Part shown: positions 35,154-43,582 of the stretch, in pieces
How the letters are laid out: the number at the start of each line of letters is the position of its first letter
How positions within the stretch are numbered: the first letter of the stretch is position 1
Assembly: GCA_029779845.1 (NCBI GenBank)
Contig: JAKOZT010000134.1
Coordinates: 40,448 to 104,447 of the forward strand
Reading direction: 5' to 3'
Length of the DNA stretch: 64,000 bases
From: Pseudomonadota bacterium
GTDB lineage: Bacteria > Pseudomonadota > Gammaproteobacteria > Burkholderiales > Burkholderiaceae_C
Notes under the pieces: generated by a model
What the model was told of the DNA's origin: nothing
Database searches by the model: none
What the model saw: only the letters and a program-made list of their open reading frames with translations
Translations under genes and position numbers: made by a program

Positions 35154-36266
35154 ATGAGCAAGTCCACGCCTGCCCCGCGCCGCCGATTCCTGAAGTCCGC
35201 CGCCACCACCACGGTGGCCGCCGGCGCGATGGCCGCGCCGATGGTGTCGAACGCGCAGACGACGACGCTGCGCTTCCAGAGCACCTGGCCCGCCAAGGAC
35301 ATCTTCCACGAGTACGCCAACGACTTCGCCAAGAAGGTCAACGACATGGCGGGCAACCGGCTGAAGATCGAGGTGCTGCCGGCCGGCGCGGTGGTGCCGG
35401 CCTTCCAGCTGCTCGAGGCGGTGGCCAAGGGCACGCTCGACGGCGGCCACGGCGTGGTGGCCTACCACTACGGCAAGAACTCGGCGCTGGCGCTGTGGGG
35501 CTCGGGCCCGGCCTTCGGCATGGACCCGAACATGGTGCTCGCCTGGCACTACTACGGCGGCGGCGAGGCGCTGCTCGTCGAGATCTACAAGGCGCTCGGC
35601 CTGGACGTGAAGTCCTTCCTCTACGGCCCGATGCCGACGCAGCCGCTGGGCTGGTTCAAGAAGCCGATCGCGCGCGCCGACGACCTGAAGGGCCTGAAGT
35701 ACCGCACCGTCGGCCTGGCGGTCGACGTGTTCACCGAGCTGGGCGCGGCGGTCAACCCGCTGCCCGGCGGCGAGATCGTGCCGGCGCTGGATCGCGGCCT
35801 GATCGACGCGGCCGAGTTCAACAACGCCAGCTCCGACCGCGTGCTCGGCTTCCCCGACGTGGCCAAGAACTGCATGCTGCAGAGCTTCCACCAGTCGGGC
35901 GAGCAGTTCGAGATCCTGTTCAATGGCGCGAAGTACAACGGCCTGCCGGCCGAGCTGAAGAAGGCGATCGACGTCGCCGTCGAGGCCTCCAGCGCCGACA
36001 TGAGCTGGAAGGCCATCGAGCGCAACTCGAAGGACTACCAGGAGATGAAGAAGGCCGGCGTCAACTTCTACAAGACGCCCGACGCGATCCTGCGCGCGCA
36101 GCTCGACGCCTGGGACAAGGTGATCGCCAAGAAGGCCGGCGAGAACGCGATGTTCAAGAAGGTGCTCGACTCGCAGAAGGCCTATGCGCAGCGCGTGATC
36201 CCCTGGCAGAACGACTACATGGTCGACTACAAGATGGCCTACAACCACTACTTCGGCAAGAAGTAA
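35154..36266 (+). CDS. TRAP transporter substrate-binding protein (DctP family)
   Basis: The 370-residue protein starts with a twin-arginine-like signal (PRRRFLKSAATTTVAAGAMA) cut near SNAQT. The mature part has LRFQSTWPAKDIFHEYANDF, KIEVLPAGAVVPAFQLLEAV and GLKYRTVGLAVDVFTELGA, the last carrying the arginine that usually grips the carboxylate of the ligand. The type is the mannitol/chloroaromatic subgroup, which mostly takes up organic acids. A terminator follows directly, then the two membrane subunits. GGAG lies before the ATG. Confidence 0.93.
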   Translation: MSKSTPAPRRRFLKSAATTTVAAGAMAAPMVSNAQTTTLRFQSTWPAKDIFHEYANDFAKKVNDMAGNRLKIEVLPAGAVVPAFQLLEAVAKGTLDGGHGVVAYHYGKNSALALWGSGPAFGMDPNMVLAWHYYGGGEALLVEIYKALGLDVKSFLYGPMPTQPLGWFKKPIARADDLKGLKYRTVGLAVDVFTELGAAVNPLPGGEIVPALDRGLIDAAEFNNASSDRVLGFPDVAKNCMLQSFHQSGEQFEILFNGAKYNGLPAELKKAIDVAVEASSADMSWKAIERNSKDYQEMKKAGVNFYKTPDAILRAQLDAWDKVIAKKAGENAMFKKVLDSQKAYAQRVIPWQNDYMVDYKMAYNHYFGKK

Positions 36267-36293
36267 GGCCACCCGAGCCGCTGCCTCCCCCAC

Positions 36294-36325
36294 GGCCATC
36301 CGCCACACCGGATGGCCGGTTTTTT
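36294..36325 (+). terminator. Intrinsic terminator between the TRAP binding protein and its membrane subunits
   Basis: GGCCATCCG and CGGATGGCC form a perfect 9-base stem with a 6-base loop, followed by GG and six T residues. It lies 28 bases after the binding protein stop and 13 bases before the DctQ start. This is the clearest intrinsic terminator on the plus strand. Partial read-through would give excess binding protein over membrane subunits. Confidence 0.88.
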
Positions 36326-36337
36326 GTGCCCCTTCCG

Positions 36338-37000
36338 ATGAACCTCCAATCGCTCCTGCACACGGCGGACCGCATCAGCACCTGGGTCGGCAAGGCCGCC
36401 TCGTGGCTGATCGTCGCGCTGATGGTGGTGGTCTGCGCCGAGGTGTTCAAGCGCTATGCGCTGAACGCCCCGACGGCGTGGATCTTCGACGCCAACAACA
36501 TGATGTACGGCTCGCTGTTCATGCTGTGCGGCGCCTACGCGCTGGCGCACGACGGCCACGTGCGCGGCGACTTCCTGTACGGCAGCTTCAAGCCGCGCAC
36601 GCAGGCGGCGCTCGACCTGGTGCTGTACGGCGTCTTCTTCCTGCCCGGCGTGCTGGCGCTGACGATCTCGGGTTGGGACTACTTCGGCGACTCGCTGCGC
36701 ATCCGCGAGCAGACCTTCAACGCGACGCCGCTGCCGGTGTACCCGTTCAAGTTCGTGATCCCGGTGGCCGGCGCGATCCTGCTGATGCAGGGCATCGCCG
36801 AGATGATCCGCTGCGCGGCCTGCCTGAAGACCGGCCAGTGGACCGAGCGGCTGAAGGACGCCGAGGAGATCGACGTCGTCGAGCAGCAGCTCGCCAAGAG
36901 CGAGTACGTCGACGACGAGGCGCGCCGCGCGGCGATCGAGAGCGCCAGGCACATCGAGGAAACGGCCGCGCAGCAGCGCATCGGCGGAGCGAAATCATGA
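36338..37000 (+). CDS. TRAP transporter small membrane subunit (DctQ family)
   Basis: The 220-residue protein has four membrane helices, beginning WLIVALMVVVCAEVFKRYAL, with the family segment DANNMMYGSLFMLCGAYALA. The C-terminal 50 residues (LKDAEEIDVVEQQLAKSEYV and on) form a charged cytoplasmic tail longer than usual. The start is the ATG at 36338, right behind the terminator; no strong ribosome binding site is seen. The stop overlaps the large subunit ATG as ATGA. The track buries it in a frame opened at 35078. Confidence 0.92.
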   Translation: MNLQSLLHTADRISTWVGKAASWLIVALMVVVCAEVFKRYALNAPTAWIFDANNMMYGSLFMLCGAYALAHDGHVRGDFLYGSFKPRTQAALDLVLYGVFFLPGVLALTISGWDYFGDSLRIREQTFNATPLPVYPFKFVIPVAGAILLMQGIAEMIRCAACLKTGQWTERLKDAEEIDVVEQQLAKSEYVDDEARRAAIESARHIEETAAQQRIGGAKS

Positions 37001-38868
37001 GCAACGCCGCACTCGGCCTGACGATGCTCGGCCTCATCGTCGTCGTGATCCTGCTCGGCTTCCCGACGGCGTTCACGCTGATGGGGCTGGGCATGTTCTT
37101 CGGCTTCATCGCCTTCTACAACCCGCAGGTGCACTGGCTGGACAACCAGGTGTTCGACCTGATGGTGCAGCGCGCCTTCGGCGCGATGACCAACGAGACG
37201 CTGCTGTCGATCCCGCTGTTCGTGCTGATGGGCTACGTGATGGAGCGCGGCGCGCTGGTGGACAAGATGTTCCACAGCGTGCAGCTCGCGTTCCGCCGCG
37301 TGCCCGCCTCGCTGGCGGTGACCACGCTGATCGTCTGCACCTTCTGGGGCATCGCCAGCGGCCTGGTCGGCGCGGTGGTGGTGCTGATGGGCGTGATCGC
37401 CTTCCGGCCGATGCTCAAGGCCGGCTACGACACGCGGCTGGCGGCCGGCGTGATCACCGCCGGCGGCACGCTGGGCATCCTGATCCCGCCCTCGGTGATG
37501 ATCATCGTCTACGCGGCGGTGGCCGGGCAGTCGGTGGTCAAGCTCTACGCGGCGGCGATGTTCCCGGGCTTCTTCCTCGCACTGCTGTACCTCGTCTACA
37601 TCCTCGGCTGGGCGCTGATCAACCCGAAGGTGGCGCCCAAGCTGCCGCCCGAGCAGCTGGTGGTGCCGATCTCGCCGCTGGCGGCCTGGCTGCGCGAGCG
37701 CCACTCGCGCCTGATGCTGCCGGCGCTGCTGCGCGCGCTGGTCACGCCCTCGCGCGAAGGCGCGCCGGCCGGCACCGGCTTCGGCATGCTGCTGGCCAAC
37801 CTGGTGCGCGCGCTGGTGCCGCTGCTGCTGACGCTGGTGTGCCTGGGCACGGTGTGGTGGTACGTGACGATCTACTCGCTGAAGGACAACGTGCCGCAGG
37901 CCGCGCCGGCGGCGGTGTCGGCGCAGGCCGAGGCGCCGGCCACGGCCGGCGGCCTGCAGGAGCCGCCCGGCGCCGACAGCGGCGGCGGCGGCAGCGGCGG
38001 CCTGCAGGAACCGCCCGGCTCGGAGACCCCGGCGCGCAGCGGCGCCGAGGAAGGCGGCCTGCAGCAGCTCGGCACCGATGTCCAGGTCGACCAGCACATC
38101 ACGCTGGTGCCCGAGGGCTTCTACAGCGGCTTCGCGGCGGTGAGCGTGGCCACGCTGCTGCTGCTGGCGTACTACTACTGGAAGTTCGACGCCGAGCAGT
38201 TCGAGATCCTGCGCATGCTGATCACGTCTGTCATGCCGCTGACGGTGCTGACGCTGGTGGTGCTGGGCGTGATCCTGTTCGGCATCACCACCGCCACGGA
38301 GTCGGCCGCGGTGGGCGCGGCGGGCGCCTTCCTGATGGCCTGGCAGGCGCGCACGCTGACCTTCCAGCGCATCAAGGAGGCGGTGTTCCTGACCGCCAAG
38401 ACCACCGCGATGGTGTGCTGGCTGTTCGTCGGCTCGGCGCTGTTCTCGGCGGTGTTCGCCATCCTCGGCGGGCAGAGCCTGGTGGAGCAGTGGATCATGG
38501 CGATGGACCTGTCGCCGCTGCAGTTCCTGATGCTGTCGCAGGCGATCATCTTCGTGCTCGGCTGGCCGCTGGAGTGGACCGAGATCATCGTGATCTTCGT
38601 GCCGATCTTCCTGCCGCTGCTGTCGCACTTCCAGATCGACCCGCTGCTGTTCGGCACGCTGGTGTTCGTCAACCTGCAGGCAGCCTTCCTGTCGCCGCCG
38701 GTGGCGATGTCGGCCTTCTACCTGAAGGGCGTGAGCCCGCCGCACGTGACGCTCAACCAGATCTTCGCGGGCATGATGCCGTACATGCTGATCGTGATCC
38801 TGTGCATGGCGATCATGTACGTGTGGCCGGGCCTGACGCTCTGGCTGCCGAACTACCTGTACGGCTGA
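36997..38868 (+). CDS. TRAP transporter large membrane subunit (DctM family) with a central insert
   Basis: The 623-residue protein is about 190 longer than a standard DctM. The first 200 residues have the transport core (FWGIASGLVGAVVVLMGVIA, GGTLGILIPPSVMIIVYAAV) and the end has ITTATESAAVGAAGAFLMAW and EWTEIIVIFVPIFLPLLSHF. Between them lies an insert with two extra helices and a low-complexity linker that repeats GGLQEPPG twice and GGLQQLG once. The two exact peptide repeats are coded by DNA copies that differ in one base (37948-37971 and 37996-38019). Substrate is unknown. Confidence 0.9.
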   Translation: MSNAALGLTMLGLIVVVILLGFPTAFTLMGLGMFFGFIAFYNPQVHWLDNQVFDLMVQRAFGAMTNETLLSIPLFVLMGYVMERGALVDKMFHSVQLAFRRVPASLAVTTLIVCTFWGIASGLVGAVVVLMGVIAFRPMLKAGYDTRLAAGVITAGGTLGILIPPSVMIIVYAAVAGQSVVKLYAAAMFPGFFLALLYLVYILGWALINPKVAPKLPPEQLVVPISPLAAWLRERHSRLMLPALLRALVTPSREGAPAGTGFGMLLANLVRALVPLLLTLVCLGTVWWYVTIYSLKDNVPQAAPAAVSAQAEAPATAGGLQEPPGADSGGGGSGGLQEPPGSETPARSGAEEGGLQQLGTDVQVDQHITLVPEGFYSGFAAVSVATLLLLAYYYWKFDAEQFEILRMLITSVMPLTVLTLVVLGVILFGITTATESAAVGAAGAFLMAWQARTLTFQRIKEAVFLTAKTTAMVCWLFVGSALFSAVFAILGGQSLVEQWIMAMDLSPLQFLMLSQAIIFVLGWPLEWTEIIVIFVPIFLPLLSHFQIDPLLFGTLVFVNLQAAFLSPPVAMSAFYLKGVSPPHVTLNQIFAGMMPYMLIVILCMAIMYVWPGLTLWLPNYLYG

Positions 38869-38934
38869 AACGGCGGCCCGTCGGCGCGGCGCGCAGCCTG
38901 TCGCCGCGCGCTCGCGCGCGGCGCGCCGCGGCCG

Positions 38935-38940
38935 TACAGT
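38935..38940 (+). promoter_or_regulatory. Predicted leaderless -10 box of the LytS-type kinase gene
   Basis: TACAGT is followed by 7 bases (CGCCGCG) and the ATG, so transcription should start at or next to the first codon. A strong hairpin (GCCGCGCG and CGCGCGGC, 38903-38922) without U-tract lies just upstream, in the 79-base gap after the TRAP operon. The -35 region is weak. Confidence 0.45.
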
Positions 38941-38947
38941 CGCCGCG

Positions 38948-40219
38948 ATGACGAGCCCCTCCGACCCCGGCCGCTGGGCCGCCTTCAAGGCGTCCGTGGT
39001 GCGCGGCTACCACGCCTACGGCGGCTGGCTGGTGACGATCAGCTGGTGGAAGTTCATCGCGCTGTCGGTGCTGCTGCTGGTGGTCAGCGGCGTCGCGCAG
39101 AAGCTGCCGCCGTTCAACCTGCGCATCCCGCTGTGGACGCAGCTCGACGGCGTGCCGTTGCCGCCCGAGCCGCCCAAGCCCGTCGTGCACATCGAGCGCA
39201 GCCGCAAGGCGGCCCCGGCGAGCGCGGCAAGCTCGGCGAGCGGCGCCTCCGCGCCTGCCTCGGCGCCCGGCACCGAGATCGAGATCCGCCTGCCCGCCGG
39301 CGCCGACGGCGAGGCCGTGCGCGAAGCGGTGCGCGAGGCACGCGAGCAGATCAAGGAGGCGATCGAAGCCGCCGGCGACGCCGCCGAGGAAGCCGCCGAA
39401 GCCCAGCGCGACATCACCGTGAACATCACGCCGCACCGCCGGCGCGACTACTTCACGCTCGGCGACGAGCTGCCCACCATCGCCTTCCTGTGGATCGCGA
39501 TGTCGATCATCCTGAAGATCACCTACAAGGGCCGCCTGCAGGCCGAGGTGAAGGCGGCGCAGGCCACCGAGACGGCCGAGGCCGAGCAGCTCAAGCGCCA
39601 GGTGGTGGAGGCGCGCATGGCGGCGATGCAGGCGCAGGTGGAGCCGCATTTCCTGTTCAACACGCTGGCCTCGATCGACCACCTGATCGAGACCGATCCG
39701 GCGCGCGCCTCGACGATGCAGAAGAACCTGATCGCGCTGCTGCGCGCCAGCATGCCGACGATGCGCGAGGCCGGCGGCACCGGCGGCGCGCACGACCTCG
39801 GCCGCGAGATGGCGGTGATCACGCCCTACCTCGAGATCCTCAAGGTGCGCATGGAAGACCGCCTGGCCACCGAGATCGACGTGCCCGAGGGCCTGCGCTC
39901 GGCGGCCTTCCCGCCGATGATGATCCAGAGCCTGGTCGAGAACGCGATCAAGCACGGCCTCGAGCCCAAGCCGGAGGGCGGGCGCCTGTCGGTGAAGGCG
40001 CAGATCGTGCACGGCAAGCTGGCGGTGACGGTGTCCGACAGCGGCGTCGGCTTCGGCCGCGCCGCCACCGCGGGCACCGGCATAGGCCTCACCAACATCC
40101 GCGAGCGCCTCGCGCTGCTGTACGGCGCGAAGGCCGCGCTCGCGGTGGCACAGAACCCCGGCGGCGGCACGCAGGCGACCATCACCGTGCCCTACGAAGC
40201 GAGGATGCCCACGCCATGA
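38948..40219 (+). CDS. LytS-type sensor histidine kinase (His_kinase family)
   Basis: The 423-residue protein has a membrane helix (FIALSVLLLVVSGVAQKL), a large extracytoplasmic segment made of an Ala/Ser-rich linker and a charged helix (REAVREAREQIKEAIEAAGD), a second helix (PTIAFLWIAMSIILKITY), a coiled linker, then the kinase box VEPHFLFNTLASIDHLIETD with its phosphorylated histidine and the ATPase segment SLVENAIKHGLEP and DSGVGFGRA. The unusual sensor part gives no clue to its signal. The stop overlaps the next gene as ATGA, so it works with that LytTR regulator. Confidence 0.92.
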   Translation: MTSPSDPGRWAAFKASVVRGYHAYGGWLVTISWWKFIALSVLLLVVSGVAQKLPPFNLRIPLWTQLDGVPLPPEPPKPVVHIERSRKAAPASAASSASGASAPASAPGTEIEIRLPAGADGEAVREAVREAREQIKEAIEAAGDAAEEAAEAQRDITVNITPHRRRDYFTLGDELPTIAFLWIAMSIILKITYKGRLQAEVKAAQATETAEAEQLKRQVVEARMAAMQAQVEPHFLFNTLASIDHLIETDPARASTMQKNLIALLRASMPTMREAGGTGGAHDLGREMAVITPYLEILKVRMEDRLATEIDVPEGLRSAAFPPMMIQSLVENAIKHGLEPKPEGGRLSVKAQIVHGKLAVTVSDSGVGFGRAATAGTGIGLTNIRERLALLYGAKAALAVAQNPGGGTQATITVPYEARMPTP

Positions 40220-41019
40220 AAGCCCTCATCGCCGACGACGAGCGCCTGATGCGCGAGCAGCTGCGCGCGCGCCTCGCGGAAGCCTGGCCCGGGCTGGACA
40301 TCGTCGCCGAGGCGAAGAACGGCGCCGAGGCGGTGCAGCTGACCGAGCAGTTGCACCCCGACATCGTCTTCCTCGACATCCGCATGCCGGGCATGACCGG
40401 CGTCGAGGCGGCGCGCGCGATCGCGCAGCTGCCGGTGGGCGACGAGGCCGCCGACGGCTGGAGCGGCTGCGAGATCGTCTTCATCACCGCCTACGACGAA
40501 TACGCGGTCGAGGCCTTCGAGCAGGGCGCGGCCGACTACGTGCTCAAGCCGGCCGAGCGCGAGCGCCTGGCGCGCACCGCCGAGCGCATCCGCCGCCGCA
40601 CCGCGCAGCGCGGGCGCGGCGAAGGCCCCTCGCTGGCCGGCCTGCAGCCGCTGCTGCAGAAACTCTCCGCGCACATGAACCCGGGCGCGCCGGCCCGGCT
40701 GAAGTGGATCCAGGCGAGCGTCGGCCAGAGCATCCAGATGATCCCGGTCGAAGACGTGCTGTTCTTCATCTCCGACGAGAAGTACACGCGCGTGCAGACC
40801 GCGAGCCTCGAAGCGCTGATCCGCAAGCCGATCAAGGAGCTGGTGGAGGAGCTGGACGCCGAGCAGTTCTGGCAGATCCACCGCTCGACGCTGGTCAACG
40901 TGCAGGCGATCGCCGGCGTGAGCCGCGACCTGCGCGGGCGCCAGCTCGTCAGCGTCAAGGGCCACCCGCAGAAGCTCGAGGTGAGCCGCAGCTTCACGGG
41001 GCTGTTCAAGGGCATGTGA
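40216..41019 (+). CDS. LytTR-family response regulator
   Basis: The 267-residue protein has a receiver domain (ALIADDERLMREQL, phosphorylated aspartate in DIVFLDIRMPGMTG, KPAE near residue 116) and a C-terminal LytTR DNA-binding domain (VEDVLFFISDEKYTRVQT, FWQIHRSTLVNVQAIAGV, LEVSRSFTGLFKGM). The receiver carries a short insert (VGDEAADGWSGCE) before its fourth strand. Targets of LytTR proteins are usually secreted or surface functions; the lipoprotein gene downstream, or the TRAP operon upstream, are possible. It overlaps the kinase gene by 4 bases. Confidence 0.94.
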   Translation: MKALIADDERLMREQLRARLAEAWPGLDIVAEAKNGAEAVQLTEQLHPDIVFLDIRMPGMTGVEAARAIAQLPVGDEAADGWSGCEIVFITAYDEYAVEAFEQGAADYVLKPAERERLARTAERIRRRTAQRGRGEGPSLAGLQPLLQKLSAHMNPGAPARLKWIQASVGQSIQMIPVEDVLFFISDEKYTRVQTASLEALIRKPIKELVEELDAEQFWQIHRSTLVNVQAIAGVSRDLRGRQLVSVKGHPQKLEVSRSFTGLFKGM

Positions 41020-41089
41020 GGCGGCGGCGGAATAGCGGCGCGGCCTGCCGCGTACACGCTTCGTCCATCCACCTCACGAGGAACAGCCC

Positions 41090-41476
41090 ATGCGCTTCGC
41101 TCTCCTGCCGGCCGCCACGGCCCTGCTGCTCGCCGCCTGCTCGCACATGCCGATGTCGATGACGGGCAAGGCGCCCGCCAGCGCCGTCGACGGCGTGCTC
41201 GTCGGCCCCACCCAGATGACGCTCTACACCTTCGACCGCGACGCCGCCGGCTCCGGCAAGAGCGTGTGCAACGGCCCCTGCGCCGCCAACTGGCCGCCGC
41301 TGGCGGCCGGCGCCGACGCCGCCGCGAGCGGCGACTGGAGCGTGGTGACACGCGACGACGGCAGCCGCCAGTGGGCCTACAAGGGCAAGCCGCTGTACCA
41401 CTGGGTGAAGGACCAGAAGCCCGGCGACCGCAGCGGCGACGGCTTCAACAACGCCTGGCGGCTGGCGCGGCCTTAA
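41090..41476 (+). CDS. Small lipoprotein with COG4315-type secreted repeats
   Basis: The 128-residue protein has a lipoprotein signal (LLPAATALLLAACSHMP). The mature part holds two copies of the family motif: MTLYTFDRDAAGSGKSVCNG followed by CAANWPPL, and QWAYKGKPLYHWVKDQKPGD. This family is common but has no established biochemistry. The two cysteines around NGPC may form a disulfide. Its last codon overlaps the convergent rep gene by 4 bases. A start 70 bases after the LytTR gene on the same strand makes joint transcription possible. Confidence 0.88.
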   Translation: MRFALLPAATALLLAACSHMPMSMTGKAPASAVDGVLVGPTQMTLYTFDRDAAGSGKSVCNGPCAANWPPLAAGADAAASGDWSVVTRDDGSRQWAYKGKPLYHWVKDQKPGDRSGDGFNNAWRLARP

Positions 41477-43512
41477 GCCTTCGCAGGCGCTGCCGCCGCG
41501 CGCGCGGCAGCGGCCTCGCGCAGCGCCTTCAGCTTGGCGCGCGGGTCTTCCTTCTGCTGCACCTCGTGCAGCTTCATCTCGGCGATGAAGCGGCTGGGCA
41601 CGCCGGCCACCGTCTCGCGGCCGCGCTTGCGGCGGCGCAGCGTGCTGACGGCGAGCGTCTGGCGCGCGCGCGTGATGCCCACGTACATCAGGCGGCGCTC
41701 TTCTTCGAGGCGCTGCGGCGTCATCTCGTCGGTTTCGCTTCGGAACGGCAGCAGCCCTTCGTTGATGCCGGCCAGCAGCACGTGCGGCCACTCCAGGCCC
41801 TTGGCGGCATGCAGCGTCGACAGCGTCACCACATCCTGCTCGTCGCCGCGCTCGGCCAGGCTGATGATCACCGAGATGGTCTGCGCGATGTCGAGCACGC
41901 TCTTCTTCTCGGTCTCGACCGCGACGCCGCCGTCGTTCTCGATCTCGCCGCCGCAGCGCTTGGCGATCCAGTCGACGAAGTCGAGCACGTTGGTCCAGCG
42001 CGCGGCGGCGAGCTTCTCGCTGTCTTCGCCGTCGTGCAGGTGCTGCTCGTAGGCGATGTCCTTCAGCCAGCCCATCAGCAGCGTGCGCGCGTCCTCGGCG
42101 CCGACGGTGTGGCGCGCGCGGTATTCGAGGTCGTTCACGTAGCGGCCGAACTCGTGCAGCGAGCCGACCGTGCGCGCGTTCAGCACCGTGCCCAGGCTCT
42201 CGGCGAAGAGCGCTTCGTACAGGCTCGTCTTCCACTTCGCGGCGAACTCGCCCAGGCTCGCCAGCGTCTGGTGGCCGATGCCGCGCTTGGGCGTGGTCAC
42301 CGCGCGCAGGAAGGCCGGGTCGTCGTCGTTGTTGACCAGCAGGCGCAGCCAGGCGCACAGGTCCTTGATCTCGGCGCGGTCGAAGAAGCTCTGCCCGCCC
42401 GACACCTTGTAGGGAATGCTCGCGCGGCGCAGCGCCTGCTCGAACACCCTGGCCTGGTGATTGGCGCGGTACAGCACCGCGAAGTCCTTGAACGCGACGC
42501 TGCCGCCCTGGCCGCGCTGGCCCTGGATGAAGGCCACCGCGCGCTCGGCCTCGTGCTCCTCGCCGTCGCACTCCATCACGCGCACCGGCTCGCCGTCGCC
42601 GAAGGCGCTCCACAGCTTCTTCTCGAACAGCTTGGGGTTGTGCGCGATCACCGCGTTGGCGGCGCGCAGGATGTGGCCGGTGGAGCGGTAGTTCTGCTCC
42701 AGCGGAATCACCTTCAGCGCCGGGTACTCGGCCGGCAGGCGGCGCAGGTTCTCGACCGTCGCGCCGCGCCAGCCGTAGATGCTCTGGTCATCGTCGCCCA
42801 CCGCGGTGAACATCGCGCCCTCGCCGGCCAGCAGCTTGAGCATCTCGTACTGCACGGCGTTGGTGTCCTGGTACTCGTCGACCAGCAGGTAGCGCAGCTG
42901 CTGCTGCCACTTGGCGCGCGCCTCGGCGTCGCGGCGCAGCAGCGCCACCGGCAGGCCGATCAGGTCGTCGAAGTCGACCGCCTGGAAGGCCGCGAGGCGC
43001 TCCTCGTAGCGCTGCATCACCTGGCGCGCGACGCGCTGGTCGTCGTCCTCGGGCTCGACCTGCGCGCTGTTCAGGCCCTGGTTCTTCCACAGGCTGATCG
43101 CCCACTGCCAGCGCCGCGCCAGCGCGTTGTCGGTGCTGCCGCCGGCGTCCTTCAGGATCGCCAGCACGTCGTCTGAATCGAGGATGCTGAACTGCGGCTT
43201 CAGGCCGATGCGCGCGCCGTCCTCGCGCAGCAGGCGCACGCCCAGCGAGTGGAAGGTGCTGACCACCAGCGGCTTGGCGGCGCGCGCGCCGATCAGCGCC
43301 TTGGCGCGCTCGCGCATCTCGGCGGCGGCCTTGTTGGTGAAGGTGATCGCGGCGATCTGCGCCGGCGCGTAACCCGCCCGCAGCAGCCGCGCGATCTTGT
43401 GTGTGATCACGCGCGTCTTGCCCGAGCCGGCGCCGGCCAGCACCAGGCAGGGGCCGCCGAGGTGGTGCACCGCCTCCATCTGGGCCGGGTTGAGCGAGGC
43501 GGGTTCGGACAC
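41473..43512 (-). CDS. rep: ATP-dependent DNA helicase Rep (UvrD/Rep family)
   Basis: The superfamily 1A motifs are complete: LNPAQMEAVHHLGG (Q motif), LVLAGAGSGKTRVITHK (Walker A), LLVDEYQDTNAVQYE (Walker B), TAVGDDDQSIYGWRGA, LEQNYRST and TLHAAKGLEWPHV. Rep unwinds 3' to 5' and helps forks past bound proteins. The GTG at 43512 gives 679 residues and begins VSEPASLNPAQ, matching the length of E. coli Rep; an ATG at 43560 would add 16 unlikely residues and no start has a good ribosome binding site. The AEC transporter gene is divergent. Confidence 0.92.
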   Translation of the reverse strand: MSEPASLNPAQMEAVHHLGGPCLVLAGAGSGKTRVITHKIARLLRAGYAPAQIAAITFTNKAAAEMRERAKALIGARAAKPLVVSTFHSLGVRLLREDGARIGLKPQFSILDSDDVLAILKDAGGSTDNALARRWQWAISLWKNQGLNSAQVEPEDDDQRVARQVMQRYEERLAAFQAVDFDDLIGLPVALLRRDAEARAKWQQQLRYLLVDEYQDTNAVQYEMLKLLAGEGAMFTAVGDDDQSIYGWRGATVENLRRLPAEYPALKVIPLEQNYRSTGHILRAANAVIAHNPKLFEKKLWSAFGDGEPVRVMECDGEEHEAERAVAFIQGQRGQGGSVAFKDFAVLYRANHQARVFEQALRRASIPYKVSGGQSFFDRAEIKDLCAWLRLLVNNDDDPAFLRAVTTPKRGIGHQTLASLGEFAAKWKTSLYEALFAESLGTVLNARTVGSLHEFGRYVNDLEYRARHTVGAEDARTLLMGWLKDIAYEQHLHDGEDSEKLAAARWTNVLDFVDWIAKRCGGEIENDGGVAVETEKKSVLDIAQTISVIISLAERGDEQDVVTLSTLHAAKGLEWPHVLLAGINEGLLPFRSETDEMTPQRLEEERRLMYVGITRARQTLAVSTLRRRKRGRETVAGVPSRFIAEMKLHEVQQKEDPRAKLKALREAAAARAAAAPAKA

Positions 43513-43569
43513 GGAGGACGAGGGCGGCAATGGGGCGCGCCATGATAGCGGCGCCCTCATTCGCGCTGC

Positions 43570-43575
43570 GATACT
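43570..43575 (+). promoter_or_regulatory. Predicted leaderless -10 box of the AEC transporter gene
   Basis: GATACT (4 of 6 matches) is followed by 7 bases (CGGCGCC) and the ATG. This repeats the spacing seen before apaG, rpe and the LytS-type gene. No ribosome binding site or -35 box is visible. Confidence 0.4.
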
Positions 43576-43582
43576 CGGCGCC

